Source: Planctomycetota bacterium (GTDB lineage Bacteria; Planctomycetota; GCA-2746535). Taken from it: a stretch of 64,000 bases of DNA. Positions 44,383-53,815 of the stretch are shown piece by piece. Position 1 is the first letter of the stretch. Each line of letters begins with the position of its first letter. Location of the stretch: positions 16,655 to 80,654 of the forward strand of contig NVWA01000021.1 in assembly GCA_002746535.1 (NCBI GenBank), in the 5' to 3' direction. The translations under genes and the position numbers were made by a program. Under the pieces are notes generated by a model that worked only from the letters and a program-made list of their open reading frames with translations, was not told where the DNA came from and searched no databases.

Positions 44383-45975
44383 ATGGAAACTCCTGTGCAA
44401 GAATTACCTTGGCTTAGAACAAAAGATAATCAAGGCAAACTATCTGATGAAGATTTTTGTCAAAAATATAACGTAAGTTTTGAAGATGAATCCTATGTTG
44501 CCGAAGATGCTGCTATCTCCACAGAATCTTTGAAGCTAGGTTTTAAAAGTTTTATTGCTTCAGGATGTGTGCTAACGGGAAATATTTCTATTGGGTCATA
44601 TAGTACCGTGAATATTTATACTCATGTTTGCGGAAAGGTATCTATTGGTGATGGAGTACGTATTGGAACTAAAACAAGTATCTTTGGTTTTAATCATGGA
44701 TTCTCAGACGTTGATAAACCAATTCATCAGCAAAAACATATATCCAAAGGAATTACTATTAAGGATGATGTTTGGATAGGAGCTAATGTTGTTATCGTTG
44801 ATGGTGTAACAGTTAACAAGCATTGTATCATTGCGGCTGGGGCAGTCGTAACGAAGGATGTCCCGGAATATAGTGTTGTTGGTGGTAATCCTGCAAAAGT
44901 AATTAAAAATCGAAAAACGAACTCAAGGCCAAATAATAATTCAGGTGTTGATCAACAATTAAAAAGTTATTCAAAACAAATTTCTAATGAATGGCAAGAA
45001 TTTTTGAAGCATTTTATTGTAGAAAAGGATGGCAAGGAGCTTTACTACGATTTTAGACGGTCTGAAACAAATAAAAGAGCTTACAACGACGCTGTTGAGA
45101 TTTCGGCGGCATTTGATGGTAAATTACCAAATGAAGAATTAGCTGAAACAATCAAAAATATTCAAAGTATGCAAGATCCGAAGTCAGGATTGGTTATCTC
45201 TGCTTCAGATGAAAATAAAACACCTATTGAATTAATAACTGAAGTATATAACTATGACACTATGTCAGCAGGTTACGCCTTAATGGCTTTAGGCGAAAAG
45301 TTTTTATATCCTATTTCTGTTATTGATAAAGTCTCGAATGTTAAAATATTAAATATTATTAAGGATTTAAATTGGAAAACAGGAGGTTGGGGAGCGGGTA
45401 GTTGGATAGATATTTATTCAACATTTCACTATTTCAACAAGATCAATTTTGATATGGAAGAATCATTAGAAATCGTGTTTGGTTTTTTAACTAAAAAGAA
45501 TAATAAGTATACGGGCATGTGGGGTGAGTTTATTAATGAATCTGGTTGGTTACAGCCGGTGAATGGGTTTTATCGCTTGACAAGAGGTAGTTACGCTCAG
45601 TTTGAATATTCTTTGCCGAATGTAGAGTCAGCTATTGATACTATTTTTACGCACACAAGAAATTATGGGTTTAAGGATTGGAAAAATATTACGGCTTGTA
45701 ATATACTTGATATTGTTCATCCATTGTGGCTTTGTATGCAACAGTCTGATTATCGTAAGGATGAAATTAAGGCGCTTATGTTACATTTGCTTCCTCAAAT
45801 GTTAAGTCAGTATCAGTCACAAAAAGGTTTTGCTTTTTGCCCTGAAGAAGACGTAAGTTTAATGGGCACTGAAATGTGGATGAGTATTGTTTATCTAGCA
45901 GCTGATATTTTAGGTTTAGAAAATGAACTGTCTTATAAGCCTAAAGGTATACATATTCTAAATAACAAAAAATAG
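44383..45975 (+). CDS. hexapeptide acetyltransferase fused to a helical toroid-like domain
   Basis: 530 residues. Residues 35-185 are a left-handed beta-helix acyltransferase of the maltose/galactoside acetyltransferase class: [19 protein letters not shown] holds the catalytic His, and [19 protein letters not shown] leads to [20 protein letters not shown]. The remaining 345 residues are helical and rich in Trp and Tyr ([27 protein letters not shown]), resembling alpha/alpha-toroid proteins acting on sugars or terpenoids. I do not know this fusion from a named family. GAGG precedes the ATG. The divergent AraC gene probably controls it. Confidence 0.85.
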   Translation: METPVQELPWLRTKDNQGKLSDEDFCQKYNVSFEDESYVAEDAAISTESLKLGFKSFIASGCVLTGNISIGSYSTVNIYTHVCGKVSIGDGVRIGTKTSIFGFNHGFSDVDKPIHQQKHISKGITIKDDVWIGANVVIVDGVTVNKHCIIAAGAVVTKDVPEYSVVGGNPAKVIKNRKTNSRPNNNSGVDQQLKSYSKQISNEWQEFLKHFIVEKDGKELYYDFRRSETNKRAYNDAVEISAAFDGKLPNEELAETIKNIQSMQDPKSGLVISASDENKTPIELITEVYNYDTMSAGYALMALGEKFLYPISVIDKVSNVKILNIIKDLNWKTGGWGAGSWIDIYSTFHYFNKINFDMEESLEIVFGFLTKKNNKYTGMWGEFINESGWLQPVNGFYRLTRGSYAQFEYSLPNVESAIDTIFTHTRNYGFKDWKNITACNILDIVHPLWLCMQQSDYRKDEIKALMLHLLPQMLSQYQSQKGFAFCPEEDVSLMGTEMWMSIVYLAADILGLENELSYKPKGIHILNNKK

Positions 45976-46163
45976 TTATTTATATATTATATTGAGAGTC
46001 CAGGTGTCGTGCTTTCAGCCTTTTTGGTTGGTGTTTTTTCCTAGCATTAAAATGCCAGGCTAGAAATACGTATAATCCTTCAGAATAAAAAATTGATCCG
46101 CAATTACTATCTGATTTTTCTTTTATCGCATAAGTGATAATAGTTATCTGTGATTCATGGGTG

Positions 46164-47342
46164 CTATTTCTTTTTATTATTTTCCATGATGCCACCTGAG
46201 AAGATGCTTGAAGTTCCGTATTTAGCTCTGATGGTATCCATGACTCGATCAACTTCTTGAGATTTAGTATTTTCTTCGTCTTCATCAAATAGATATAATT
46301 GTCCTGTGCCTGTTTCTTCAAAGTGACTAGTTGATATACCTAATAGTCGAGTTCCTTTTTTACGAATATCTTTTAGTTTGTGTAGTAGTTCCAGGGCCAA
46401 TTCATAGATCGTTTTGGTTGTATCGGTTGATTTTTCGAATGTGTTGCTTCTTGTGACAAGTGTAAAATCTGCATATTTTACTTTAACGGTAATTGTTTTT
46501 GCCATCACCTTTTTTTTACGTAAACGTGAGGCTACTTGATCCGCCAGTTTTAATAGTTTACTATGAAGTTCTTTTTCATTGTAAATATCTTCTGCGAAAG
46601 TTGTCTCTTTCCCTATGGAAAGTGCTTTTTGTGGAAGAGTTACTGGACGATCATCAACTCCGTTGGCGAGGTTAAAAAAATGTTCTGCCATATTTCCAAG
46701 AACACTTTGTAAAGTCGTTAATTTAGTTGTTCGTAAATCATGAATGGTGCGAATATTTAGGTTTTGTATGATGTCAGCGGTTTTTTTACCAATACCACCA
46801 ATGGCTCTAATGGAAAGAGTATCTAAAAATTCAAATCGTTTATCCCAATCGATAACGCAAAACCCTTGTGGTTTATTGAACTCAGACCCGATTTTGGCTA
46901 AAAATTTATTAGGCCCTACGCCTACAGAAGCGTGTAGTTCATTTTCGTCATAGATTTCTTTTTGAATTCTTTTGCCAATGGTAACAGCGTTTCCGAAAAG
47001 TGCTTCGGACCCTTTCACATCAAGATAGGCTTCATCTAAAGAAATGGGTTCTATTATTGGTGTATAGCGTTGCATAATTGCCATTATCTTTATGGATACA
47101 TTTTTATATTCTTGCATGTGAGAGGGTACAAAGATTGCTTTTGGACATAGTTTTTTAGCCGTAAGAGAGGGCATAGCTGACTTGACACCCATGGCTCGAG
47201 CTTCATACGAAGCTGATGCGACGACTCCACGTCGACCGTTACCGCCAACAATGATGGGTTTTCCTCTATACTCGGGGAAGTCCCTTTGTTCAACACTAGC
47301 GTAAAAAGCATCCATGTCGATATGTAAAATATGGTTTTTCAT
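46164..47342 (-). CDS. dinB: DNA polymerase IV (Y-family translesion polymerase)
   Basis: 392 residues, slightly longer than E. coli Pol IV. Catalytic residues are D9 (HIDMDAFYASVEQ) and D103-E104 (ISLDEAYLDVKG). YEARAMGVKSAMPS and VGPNKFLAKIGSEFNKPQG are further family marks, then helix-hairpin-helix and little-finger domains. Near the C-terminus QLYLFD fits the beta-clamp-binding motif. It extends lesion-containing primers at low fidelity. It diverges from an error-prone-type dnaE, with a repeat-bounded DUF559 gene in between. Confidence 0.95.
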   Translation of the reverse strand: MKNHILHIDMDAFYASVEQRDFPEYRGKPIIVGGNGRRGVVASASYEARAMGVKSAMPSLTAKKLCPKAIFVPSHMQEYKNVSIKIMAIMQRYTPIIEPISLDEAYLDVKGSEALFGNAVTIGKRIQKEIYDENELHASVGVGPNKFLAKIGSEFNKPQGFCVIDWDKRFEFLDTLSIRAIGGIGKKTADIIQNLNIRTIHDLRTTKLTTLQSVLGNMAEHFFNLANGVDDRPVTLPQKALSIGKETTFAEDIYNEKELHSKLLKLADQVASRLRKKKVMAKTITVKVKYADFTLVTRSNTFEKSTDTTKTIYELALELLHKLKDIRKKGTRLLGISTSHFEETGTGQLYLFDEDEENTKSQEVDRVMDTIRAKYGTSSIFSGGIMENNKKK

Positions 47343-47399
47343 AAATGTTTAGTTCTAGAATGTTTATGTTTATTTTAGTCAAAATGTTTGAGTTATTGT

Positions 47400-47567
47400 A
47401 ACAACCACCCCGTCAGCAAGCTGCCACCCCTCCTTAAAAAGGAGGGGAGCTTTTACTTGAAACTTAATTCACAAGAAGCTACATGTGGTTCTTCACAAAA
47501 TAAAAAAATTACAATAATTCCCCTCCTTTTTAAGGAGGGGTGGCAGCTTGCTGACGGGGTGGTTGTT
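47400..47567. repeat. 49 bp perfect inverted repeat next to the DUF559 gene
   Basis: Arms 47400-47448 and 47519-47567 are exact reverse complements. Each starts AACAACCACCCCGTC at its outer end and has GGAGGGGA at its inner end. Each arm contains the smaller palindrome CCCCTCCTT-AAAAAGGAGGGG. The centre is 70 bp of AT-rich non-coding DNA. The same outer sequence occurs beyond the other side of the DUF559 gene at 47984. Closely similar CCACCCCTCC...GGAGGGG repeats are known beside DUF559 genes in other phyla (recalled, not searched). Confidence 0.9.
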
Positions 47568-47577
47568 TTAATAGTTG

Positions 47578-47958
47578 TCATTTATCATTCGTTCTTTTAA
47601 AATACTTTTTAATATCTCTTAACACCATATCTGAGTTTTCGAAAACTAATTTATTTTCAAATCTTAAAACGGTTATTCCTTGTTCTGATAGGTGTTGGTC
47701 ACGCTTTTGATCTTTTTCGTATCCTGATGGGAAAAGATGTCCATTGCCATCTAGCTCTATTGCTAACTTTTCTGATGGGCAATAGAAGTCTAGAATATAT
47801 CTTCCGACACTATGTTGTCGTCGAAATTTCCTGCCATCTAGTTGTTTTCCTTGAATGTATGTCCAAAGTTTGGCTTCAGCAGGAGTTAGAGTCTTTCGCA
47901 GTTTTATTCTTAAGTATTTTAAGGAGTGAGAGTTGTGTTTTATAGAATCATCAATCAT
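47578..47958 (-). CDS. DUF559 endonuclease-domain protein (Vsr-like fold)
   Basis: 126 residues. LRKTLTPAEAKLWTYIQGKQ leads to GRKFRRQHSVGRYILDFYCP and LAIELDGNGH, then a run of charged helices ending ITVLRFEN. D and E in DFYCP...AIELDG form the PD-(D/E)xK-type centre of the DUF559 nuclease family, related to very-short-patch repair endonuclease. The gene is a stand-alone nuclease with no methylase beside it. It is bounded by copies of one palindromic repeat. Its biochemical job is unknown; a link with the spread of the repeats is my hypothesis. Confidence 0.92.
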   Translation of the reverse strand: MIDDSIKHNSHSLKYLRIKLRKTLTPAEAKLWTYIQGKQLDGRKFRRQHSVGRYILDFYCPSEKLAIELDGNGHLFPSGYEKDQKRDQHLSEQGITVLRFENKLVFENSDMVLRDIKKYFKRTNDK

Positions 47959-47983
47959 ATTTTTATTTTAGTTAAAGTTATTG

Positions 47984-48047
47984 TAACAACCACCCCGTCA
48001 GCAAGCTGTCGAGCGTCGAACCGTCACCCTCCTTAAAAGAAGGGGGC
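47984..48047. repeat. third, diverged copy of the DUF559-flanking repeat
   Basis: TAACAACCACCCCGTCAGCA at 47984 matches the left arm of the 47400 inverted repeat and continues to CAAGCTG. The rest is altered, but CCCTCCTTAAAAG-AGGGGG remains near 48027-48040. The 5' flanks also match: TATTTTAGT-AAA and GTTATTGTAA precede both copies. The DUF559 gene therefore lies between two directly repeated ends. Confidence 0.8.
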
Positions 48048-48243
48048 TTTTTAATGATATATTCTATTATTTATATGTATAGTATAAAGATAAAAGCATA
48101 TATGGTAGTTGCTTTTAAGGGTCGGCACAACTTTTAATTGTGAAGAGTTAAATTAGTTAGTATATGATGAATTTTTTAAAAAAAGCACTTGTTAAAATGT
48201 ATATATAAATATAGTGAATATTATTATTATTTAAGATTGACTG

Positions 48244-50208
48244 ATGATTTTATTTGCCCGAAGCCATTTTAGTTTGATGCAAAGCGTGCTTTCGCCTCGG
48301 GATATTTGTATTTTAGCCAAGAAATTTGGGTATGAAGCGATTTGTATTGCTGACGTCAATAATTTTTATGGGTTGCCAGCAACATTGCGGGAGGCTAAAA
48401 AAAGAGATCTAAAGGTTCTTATTGCGATTACTCTAAAAGATGACAGCTTTGAATCTATATCTGTGGCGATCAATCATGAAGGCTATAAAAATCTATGTAC
48501 CTTGATCACAAAAGTTCATTGTGAAAAGAAATCAATTCTAGACTTAACAGAATATTTTGGCGGGCTTGTTTTTTTTAGTAGATGTATAGAGACCTCTTTA
48601 TTTTTAAGGATGAAAGAATTCAAGGTCTATTGGAAATGTGATTTGCCATTGTTGTTAATGCCTAGGGGAATTATTGAAAGAGATATACCTCCTATGGCTG
48701 TTCATGATATTTGTGCTTATCAGCAACAAGATTGCGAAACACTTTGTCTAATGGATTCTGTCAGTAGAAATGAATTGTTATGTGAACAAGTTAGTTTCCC
48801 CATAAATATTTTTAAAAAACCTGATGAGCTTGAAATTTTCTTTTCACCAAATCTTTATGCGATGGAAAACCATAGATTATTTTTAGAAAGTTATCAGTAT
48901 ATCTATCCTTATGAAGTTAAGTTTCCTAATTATGTAACACCAAATAATACTTCTCCTGTCGATTTTCTGAGAGGTCTTGTGTATGAAGGTGCGAAGAAAC
49001 GATATCAGAAACTTGATGAAATTGTTTGTAAAAGAATTGAGTATGAGTTAGGCATTATCTCAGATAAAGGATTTGCTGCTTATTTTTTAGTGACGTGGGA
49101 AATCGTCAATCAGGCAACTCGTACTTGTGGTCGAGGTAGTGGTAGTGCTAGTGTTGTCAGTTATTGTCTTTTTATCACGAATATTGATCCTATTCGATAT
49201 AACTTATTATTCGAACGTTTTTTAGAACCCGAACGAGTTGATTACCCTGATCTAGACATTGATTTTGCATGGGATGAGCGGGATGATATTTTAGAATATG
49301 TTTTCGATCATTTTGGTCGGGATCGTACAGCCATGGTTTGTAACCATATCTGTTTTAAGACTCGTATGGCTTTTAGAGTTTCTGCTAAAGCTCATGGTAT
49401 TGCTGAAGATAAAATTGAAGGCCTTTCGCATAAAGTGCGGAGAATTTTTAAAAAATCAACTCATGAGCTTAGTGAATTGGATGAGAAGGTTATTGAGATT
49501 ACGCAACTTGCTTTGAAGTTAATTAGTAAACCTCGTTGTATTTCTGTCCATTGTGGTGGTGTTGTGATTTGTTCGACTCCTATTGCAACAATTGTTCCGG
49601 TGCAGATTGCAACGAAAGGTGTGCCGATTATTCAATGGGAAAAAGATGGTGCGGAAGAGATGGGATTAATCAAGCTAGATTTATTGGGTAATCGAAGTTT
49701 AGCTGTCATACGTGACGCGATTATTAATTTAAAGAAGCAAGGTATTGAGTTGGATTTTCATAAAGTGGATCCAACACTAGATATGGAGACGATTAAATTG
49801 CTTGAGAATGGTGATTCGATAGGTGTCTTTTATATTGAAAGTCCGGCAACGAGGTTATTACAGCGACGTACACGAAAAGGGGACTTTGATCATGTGGTGA
49901 TTCATAGTTCGTTGATTCGGCCGGCTAGCAATAAGTCGATACAAGAATATACGAGAAGAGTTCTTGGTAAAAAGTGGGAACCTTTGGAGGTCACGTTTGA
50001 AAAAATAACGAGTGATACTTATGGGATTCTTGTGTATGAAGATCAGGTCTTAAAAGTTTCTCATGATTTGGCCGGGTTTTCTTATAGAGAGGCGAATGTG
50101 TTGCGTAAGGCATTGTCGCGCGAGGATGGAAGTGCTCTTAAAGTTTTAAAGAAAAACTTTTTTAGGGGAGTTGAGCTTGCTGGGAGCGCCGGCAGCTTGC
50201 CGGCTTAA
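48244..50208 (+). pseudogene. error-prone-type DNA polymerase III alpha (DnaE), N-terminal part, interrupted
   Basis: 654 codons, the last nine from an inserted element. The PHP-type N-terminus is degenerate: the usual HxHS reads FARSH, and TDH reads ADV, so metal binding and proofreading are unlikely. The polymerase core is intact in this half: CGRGSGSASVVSYCLFITNI, then the catalytic aspartates D336, D338 and D340 in YPDLDIDFAWDERDD. Layout and length of the whole gene (about 980 codons) fit DnaE2/ImuC, the mutasome polymerase. The frame stops at TAA 50206-50208 inside the element's left arm. Removal of 50181-50317 rejoins it to the next frame. It may be inactive, or expressed as two pieces. 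Confidence 0.85.
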
Positions 50209-50317
50209 TGTTTTCGTAAAAGTAACAGCGAAGTTTAGAGAAGTGGTTAGTTTTTTTTAATATATTTTTTGTGGTGTGCATTTTTTAGGTTAAGCCGGCA
50301 AGCTGCCGGCGCTCCCA
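50181..50317. mobile_element. 137 bp REP/MITE-like insertion inside dnaE
   Basis: The element has exact 27 bp inverted ends, 50181-50207 and 50291-50317, beginning TGGGAGCGCCGGC at each outer end. Each end also holds its own palindrome, GCCGGCA-GCT-TGCCGGC. The 83 bp centre is AT-rich and has no gene. Removing all 137 bases joins GC to G, restoring Ala and giving L-A-E-E-N-M-S-K in the downstream frame. No target duplication is visible. The G/C-rich ends stand out from the host gene. Confidence 0.92.
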
Positions 50318-50327
50318 GGAAGAGAAT

Positions 50328-51308
50328 ATGAGTAAGTATGAAAAAACAACAGCAATTGAGGAGATATGGTCAATGATTGAAAGTTTTAAGGGATATTCTT
50401 TTTGTAAAGCTCACAGTGCTTCTTACACGCAGGTTAGTTTTGAGAGTGCTTATTTGCGAAGACACTATCCAGCTGAATTTATGGCGGCAGTTTTGAGTAA
50501 TGGTGGCGGTTTTTATAGTACGTCAGCTTATATATCAGAGTGTTTGCGGATGAAATTGAAATTTTACCCAATTGATATAAATGAAAGTGAATATAAATAT
50601 GAAGGCTTTGACGATATCATTAAAATAGGTTTTCAAGCGATCAAAGGTTTGAATCGTGATGGAATCAAGAATGTAGTTGAAGAAAGAAATCTTAAGGGCG
50701 AATTTAAATCACTGTATGACTATTTGAGTAGAACTCGCCTATCTTTCTCTGACAACAAATTATTGAATTGCTTGAATGCTTTCAAGGAGATATGTCAGTA
50801 CAACACGACTCAAACATATTGGTTAATCTCACAGTTCTATCTTAATCGACGAGATCCTTATCAACAAGTTCTGTTTTTGCAAGAAGAGCCTGAACCACCT
50901 AACTTTCAAGAGAAAATAGATCTAGAGCAATGGATGGATCACTATGAACTATGTGGGTATTTATTAAATGATCATCCTTTTGTGTTATGGGAAGAACGTA
51001 TAAAGGCCATGAACATTTCTTATGTACCAGCTTGCGAAATTAAACGGTACGTTGGCAAGGTGATTACGGTATTAGGTTTTCCTATAACTCAAAAAACAGC
51101 TAGGACAAAAAATGATGAGTACATGTCTTTTTATAGCTTCGAAGACCAAAACACCCTATATGATGTGACGTTGTTTCCTAGGGAGTATGAGAAATATCGC
51201 GATGAAATTGTTAGCAAGACACCTTGCTTGATCAATGGTCTTGTCGAATCTGAATTTGATGTTGAGACGATTACATTGAAGTGGTTAAAAAAAGTTAGTG
51301 TTTGTTAA
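50328..51308 (+). pseudogene. error-prone-type DnaE, C-terminal part, after the insertion
   Basis: 326 codons. Begins MSKYEKTTAIEEIWSMIESF and continues with GYSFCKAHSASYTQVSF, the conserved finger-side HS motif of DnaE, then LRRHYPAEFMAAVLSNGGGF. The end is an OB-type domain (GKVITVLGFPIT, then FYSFEDQNTLYDVTLFP). AGGAAGAG at 50317-50324 lies just before ATG 50328, at ribosome-site distance, so this half could be translated by itself. It has no catalytic aspartates and would need the N-terminal half for activity. Confidence 0.85.
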
Positions 51309-51599
51309 AGAAATAATTTCCAACATTAGCTAGAAAATACGGAAATAATTGAACTCAAATCAATTGAAAAGAATTAGAAGGAATATTGCTCGTAAAGAAC
51401 TCTTAGCCTAATTATCATACCATTTGTACCAATAAATTCGAAATTCCAATTAAATTAAGTAATAAAAGGAATGATCCCTGTTCACATTAAGTGCAATTAA
51501 TGAGTAAGATTAAAAACTGTTTGATTCTCAAAAGGATGTAAGCAAAATACAGATGAAACTCTAAGTGACTTTAGAGTATACTTTTAGAGATCATTATTG

Positions 51600-52394
51600 A
51601 TGACATGGAACAATCAGTACGTCAGAAATATCAAAGAATATATTAGTATATTCTTTATACTTTTTTCCATAACATTAAATGGATGTTTTTCAGATCCCAC
51701 GCCGAATTCTAGCACAAAAAATAATTCTCAAAAAAATATTAACGGTAAATCCATCAAGAAAACCGATGAGCCAAATCAAAAAGATAAAATAGAAATTACA
51801 ACTGCTAACGAATACGAGCCTTCTGAAATTTTTGAACCCACAAATTTAAAAGGTACGATTCGTTTTAAATTAAATTGTTATGAGACAGCATTAAAAGATT
51901 TAATCCTAATTTTTGGTAATAAAATTATAGATGGCAATGTTAAATATGAAAAAGAAAATGGTATTCATGAAAGAAGGTTGAGACCTCGAATTAAAAAAAA
52001 TATTATAGAATTAGGAAACCTACCTTCAGGAGACTATTTTTACGTTATTAAAGGTCCGAGAGTTAGAAACATGCTGCCGAGAAAAATCATATTACCAACT
52101 GAAAAGGGTTTGACCGTAGAAGTAGGTGAATTTGAGGCTTGGAAGATTTTTATAATGACTGATATACCTCTAAGTAAATTACCTTTGGTGGCAAATTTGA
52201 AGTTTCCGCATAATAAAAAGGAGTTAATTATCAACAGAAAATATTATGATTATTTCTCAGTTTATATTAAAGATCATAAACCTTTGAAATTTGATTTTAA
52301 TTCTGGCGGTTATTCTAATAGCGGTGCGCCACATTTAGAACATGTAGAAGGAACTTTGTACATCTTCAATATTAAGCTAAATAAACCCCAATAA
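51600..52394 (+). CDS. lipoprotein of unknown function
   Basis: 264 residues from ATG 51600 (TTG 51597 also in frame). A hydrophobic segment ends in the lipobox L-N-G-C with Cys29 as the lipidated residue, followed by a Ser/Asn/Lys-rich linker (about 30-75). Residues 80-260 are beta-rich (GTIRFKLNCYETALKDLILI, LPSGDYFYVIKGPR), like a carboxypeptidase-regulatory-type or Ig-like fold. I do not recognise the family. A weak purine stretch precedes the start. Confidence 0.75.
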   Translation: MTWNNQYVRNIKEYISIFFILFSITLNGCFSDPTPNSSTKNNSQKNINGKSIKKTDEPNQKDKIEITTANEYEPSEIFEPTNLKGTIRFKLNCYETALKDLILIFGNKIIDGNVKYEKENGIHERRLRPRIKKNIIELGNLPSGDYFYVIKGPRVRNMLPRKIILPTEKGLTVEVGEFEAWKIFIMTDIPLSKLPLVANLKFPHNKKELIINRKYYDYFSVYIKDHKPLKFDFNSGGYSNSGAPHLEHVEGTLYIFNIKLNKPQ

Positions 52395-52496
52395 AGTTCA
52401 ATAATTTTAGATTTCTTTTTATTTATGAACGACCATGAATACAATCTTAAAAAATAAATTTCGAAATATTCGAATAACACTTCTATAAAGAAAAAG

Positions 52497-53186
52497 ATGA
52501 CTGAAGTTACAGAAAAACAAGAAGCGGATGATATAAAACCCTTAACGGTGAAGGATTATGCTAGTCAAGTTCCTTCATCAAAATTTAATGGCGTCCATAT
52601 ATTCTTGATGGTTGTTATGATGTTTCTTGGATTTTCCATTGGCCAAATTACTGGTTTAGATAATTATAAAAAATTAGTTACCCAAAAAATAGAATCTGAT
52701 ATTTATGCAACATTAGAATTTGCTTCATTAAATTCAATGGCGAATGAAGAACTTCATGAAATTTTAAAAGAGTTAAAAGATATTCAGCCATCAATATCAG
52801 AGGAATCTGGGAAATCAAAATTAAACGAATTGATTGTTAAGCTAGAGAAATCTAAAGTTAAATATTCACAACGCAGAGAATTGTTTACAGAAGAATTAGA
52901 AGAAGCAAGTAAGCATAAAAAATTATTGTATGACTCAATAAAGAAAAATGCGAATGAAAATAAGCAGATCAAAGTTAGTTTAGCTGAATTATATTTATTG
53001 AGATTAATGGAGTTGTTGAATAAAAAAGATTTGAAAAAAATAGATTCTTTTACCTTAGAGGAAAAGGAACTAATCTCAAGAGTCATCACTAACATAATAG
53101 CGCTATCACCCAATCATAAAGAAACGATTGATAGATTGTTTCCAGAAATCAGCAAAAGGTTTATTTCAAAGAAGAACCACAAATGA
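52497..53186 (+). CDS. single-pass membrane protein with coiled coil
   Basis: 229 residues. A short cytoplasmic N-terminus, one helix at about 32-53 (VHIFLMVVMMFLGFSIGQIT), then almost entirely charged helix (residues 60-220) with heptad-like spacing. No family recognised. It converges with the minus-strand Spy-like gene and its sigma-factor operon. It follows the lipoprotein gene at 102 bp on the same strand and may be co-transcribed. Confidence 0.75.
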   Translation: MTEVTEKQEADDIKPLTVKDYASQVPSSKFNGVHIFLMVVMMFLGFSIGQITGLDNYKKLVTQKIESDIYATLEFASLNSMANEELHEILKELKDIQPSISEESGKSKLNELIVKLEKSKVKYSQRRELFTEELEEASKHKKLLYDSIKKNANENKQIKVSLAELYLLRLMELLNKKDLKKIDSFTLEEKELISRVITNIIALSPNHKETIDRLFPEISKRFISKKNHK

Positions 53187-53262
53187 AATGTTCAAAATAA
53201 ATATTTGACAAGAATTTCTATTACTCCAAAAATCCTATTTTTTCTAAACAAATCACTTATGG

Positions 53263-53297
53263 TTCAAGAAGGACTATAGCTCTAGAACCTTCTTCAA
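53263..53297. terminator. possible hairpin at the end of the sigma-factor operon
   Basis: TTCAAGAAGG at 53263-53272 pairs with CCTTCTTCAA at 53288-53297 with one mismatch. The loop contains the stop codon of the Spy-like gene. It may end both convergent transcripts. There is no clear U tract, so this is tentative. Confidence 0.35.
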
Positions 53298-53792
53298 TTT
53301 AGACGTCTGATCGTTGAGTGTTTTTAAATCTTTTATTGCTATTGGTTTCTTTTGTTTAAGAAATGATGAGGATGTTTTAGAAAAAGCTAAGAGCATTTTA
53401 TTATTTACCTTATATTGAGATCGTTGTTTTCTTGTTAATATCTTTTGGATTTTTATATTTACTTTTTGTGTCATTGATAGGTGAAGATTTGTTTCACAGA
53501 TAAATTTTTTATTCATATCCTTTTTATATTTATTTTGAATTAGAGCACTCGTAGGGCATTCACCAGTAATTTGTACGAACTTCATATAATTAGGCATAAC
53601 TGCACTTAGGCTACTCAACAGGACTTTTTTAATTTTTAATCGTTGGTCTTTTGAAAGATTTAAGTTTGCAAAAGCAATGCTTTCATTAGCCACATGACTG
53701 CTGGCCCATTGATAAGTTGAGTTTGTTTTTTTTGATCCTGCAAATGCCAGAAAAGGCAGAAGTGTTAACGTAAAGACTAAAATTTTAATCAT
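53274..53792 (-). CDS. secreted Spy/CpxP-like helical protein
   Basis: 172 residues with a signal peptide (MIKILVFTLTLLPFLAFAG). The mature part is helical and has two LTxxQ-like elements: LNLSKDQRLKIKKVL and ILTRKQRSQYKVN. These are the hallmark of Spy/CpxP/ZraP periplasmic chaperone-sensors. It is a clear paralogue of the outer half of the anti-sigma protein encoded just upstream, with the same order of LNL-KDQR, a CP pair, and a second K-(I/L)-x-(K/E)-x-L-x-x-x-Q element. It is the last gene of the operon, 23 bp after the anti-sigma gene. Confidence 0.75.
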   Translation of the reverse strand: MIKILVFTLTLLPFLAFAGSKKTNSTYQWASSHVANESIAFANLNLSKDQRLKIKKVLLSSLSAVMPNYMKFVQITGECPTSALIQNKYKKDMNKKFICETNLHLSMTQKVNIKIQKILTRKQRSQYKVNNKMLLAFSKTSSSFLKQKKPIAIKDLKTLNDQTSKLKKVLEL

Positions 53793-53815
53793 TGTATTTG
53801 TCCTAATGAAAATAT

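Noticed and set aside
46040-46059. CCTAGCATT-AA-AATGCCAGG hairpin after the acetyltransferase gene
   Set aside because: No U tract on either strand and one mismatch, so I could not call it a terminator or a repeat.
45980-46321. Minus-strand frame overlapping the end of dinB
   Set aside because: Its N-terminal part is dinB in another frame and the rest has no start of its own.
47400-48047. Restriction-modification reading of the DUF559 gene
   Set aside because: No methyltransferase or specificity gene is nearby, so a standard restriction system is not supported.
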